Origin: Nitrospira sp.
GTDB lineage: Bacteria; Nitrospirota; Nitrospiria; Nitrospirales; Nitrospiraceae
Assembly (NCBI GenBank): GCA_030123565.1
Contig: CP126122.1
Coordinates: 4,540,800 to 4,604,799 of the forward strand
DNA: 64,000 nucleotides
Reading direction: 5' to 3'
Shown: piece by piece, positions 63,077-64,000 of the stretch
Numbering within the stretch: position 1 is the stretch's first letter
How the letters are laid out: every line of letters starts with the position of its first letter
The notes under the pieces: model-generated
Databases searched by the model: none
Told to the model about the DNA's origin: nothing
Seen by the model: the letters and a program-made list of their open reading frames with translations, nothing else
Made by a program: the position numbers and the translations under genes

Positions 63077-64000
63077 ATGCAGGGTGATCACTTGCTTTCG
63101 ATTCGTATTCTCCTGGCGCTGGCCGGAGTCCTGCTGCTGGGCCTTCCGGTTCCGGCCCTCGCAGACACGCAAATCTTCCCCATTCCCTCGGTCTCGACGA
63201 GTAAAAACGACGGCAACGATGCCGGCCTGATCATGCCGATCCTGATCGCGGACCCGGACGGCGAGTTGAAATATCTCATGGCGCCCATGCTCATCCAGAA
63301 TTCGATCGTCGGCACCCGCGGCGTGTTCAATCTTTTCAAATACGAACCCGGCGGGCGGCAGATGCGGTTCATCGCTTCGCTGACCGAACGGATCGAGCGC
63401 AAGCTGTTGTTCGACTACGTCGATCCGGCCTTCGGCAACGGGCAATATTTCCTCAACTTCGGCGGCACGTTCTTCAAGAACGCGACGTCGCGGTTTTTCG
63501 GGCTCGGAGAGAAAACCGTGCTGGAGGACCAGACGAATTACACGGCTCGGGAGGCGCGCGCCTACTGGCGGCTCGGTCTGTATGCGAACGAAGTGACGCA
63601 GGTCTCGGTGGGGCAGCGGGTGCGGCAGATGCACATCCAGCGGGGCGCCACGGGCCTCCCCTTTTCGGGCGAACGGTTTCCGACGGTCGATGGGATGCAG
63701 GGCGAATCCATCATCGTGGGGCATCGGGTGACCTTCCACTACGATACGCGCGACAGCCTGGTCACGCCCACCGACGGCATGGCCGTGACCGCCTATGCCG
63801 AGGTGAACCAGAATGTGAGAAACAGCGACCATCCGGTCTATTCGCGATACGAGATCGAGGTCAAGAAGTTGTTCCCCAGTGAATCGAAACGCGCCATTCT
63901 CGTCGTGCGCGCCGATTTGCAGGCGACGTTGGGGACGCAGGTCCCGTTTTTCGAACAGTCCTCGCTCGGGGGACAGAACAACCTGCGTGGGTTCGGTGTC
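63077..64000 (+). CDS. Omp85/surface-antigen outer-membrane protein, 3' end outside window
   Basis: From ATG 63077 the frame is open to the right edge (308 codons). Residues 1-30 are a signal peptide (LALAGVLLLGLPVPALAD). The rest shows alternating beta strands, and the visible end SSLGGQNNLRGFGV carries the conserved (L/V)RGF motif of the Omp85 barrel. No POTRA repeats are seen before the barrel, so it resembles POTRA-less BamA-like barrels (surface antigen D15 only). It may act with the Mla genes at the outer membrane. Confidence 0.85.
   Translation, partial: MQGDHLLSIRILLALAGVLLLGLPVPALADTQIFPIPSVSTSKNDGNDAGLIMPILIADPDGELKYLMAPMLIQNSIVGTRGVFNLFKYEPGGRQMRFIASLTERIERKLLFDYVDPAFGNGQYFLNFGGTFFKNATSRFFGLGEKTVLEDQTNYTAREARAYWRLGLYANEVTQVSVGQRVRQMHIQRGATGLPFSGERFPTVDGMQGESIIVGHRVTFHYDTRDSLVTPTDGMAVTAYAEVNQNVRNSDHPVYSRYEIEVKKLFPSESKRAILVVRADLQATLGTQVPFFEQSSLGGQNNLRGFGV

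Overview
The window is GC-rich bacterial chromosome that fits Nitrospira (phylum Nitrospirota). The main evidence is a near-complete reductive TCA (rTCA) gene set: a five-subunit 2-oxoacid:ferredoxin oxidoreductase, split ATP-citrate lyase AclBA, aconitase, monomeric NADP-isocitrate dehydrogenase, a soluble fumarate reductase-type FrdBA pair and SucCD. System II cytochrome c maturation, hopanoid synthesis and a diderm envelope (BamD, Mla system, Omp85 protein) agree with this. No rRNA, tRNA, CRISPR array or transposase was recognised. The genus call is inference from gene content.

Layout. 1-5106 (minus): a PAS/GAF sensor kinase cut by the left edge, a FIST sensory protein, a small Cys/His protein and a secreted beta-propeller. 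5287-7970 (plus): folD-metF-panB, a C1/pantothenate operon. 8014-10295 (minus): DUF309 protein, apaH, queF and an orphan MetV-like Cys-rich protein. 10765-14919 (plus): the oxidoreductase operon, closed by a perfect palindromic terminator. 15070-20818: small genes, an Rsm22-type methyltransferase, a candidate integron gene cassette (about 17182-18138, with an attC-like site), a phosphatase and mutM. 20977-33460 (plus): aclB-aclA-acn-icd-frdB-frdA-sucC-sucD. 33717-39577: a B12/radical-SAM enzyme, a ferritin-like/VIT1 iron transporter with an unannotated 41-residue membrane peptide, and ahcY-metK. 39981-44347 (plus): resB-ccsA-tlpA-tlpA-ccdA. 44464-49511: a geranylgeranyl-reductase-type flavoprotein, bamD, fabH, a DUF47 regulator and a PiT phosphate transporter. 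49477-52049 (minus): phoR-phoB. 52221-57049 (plus): ispH and smc. 57186-64000 (plus): shc-hpnG followed by mlaE-mlaF-mlaD-mlaC and a truncated Omp85 barrel.

How it fits together. The oxidoreductase and acl-to-suc blocks supply almost every special step of autotrophic CO2 fixation by the rTCA cycle. IspH leads to isoprenoids, which Shc cyclises to hopanoids, and the neighbouring Mla and Omp85 genes handle outer-membrane lipid and protein assembly. Between operon genes there are several families of palindromic repeats. One family has three copies (6147-6238, 16609-16730, 32434-32513) with a conserved core and outer arms that differ in sequence but stay complementary within each copy.
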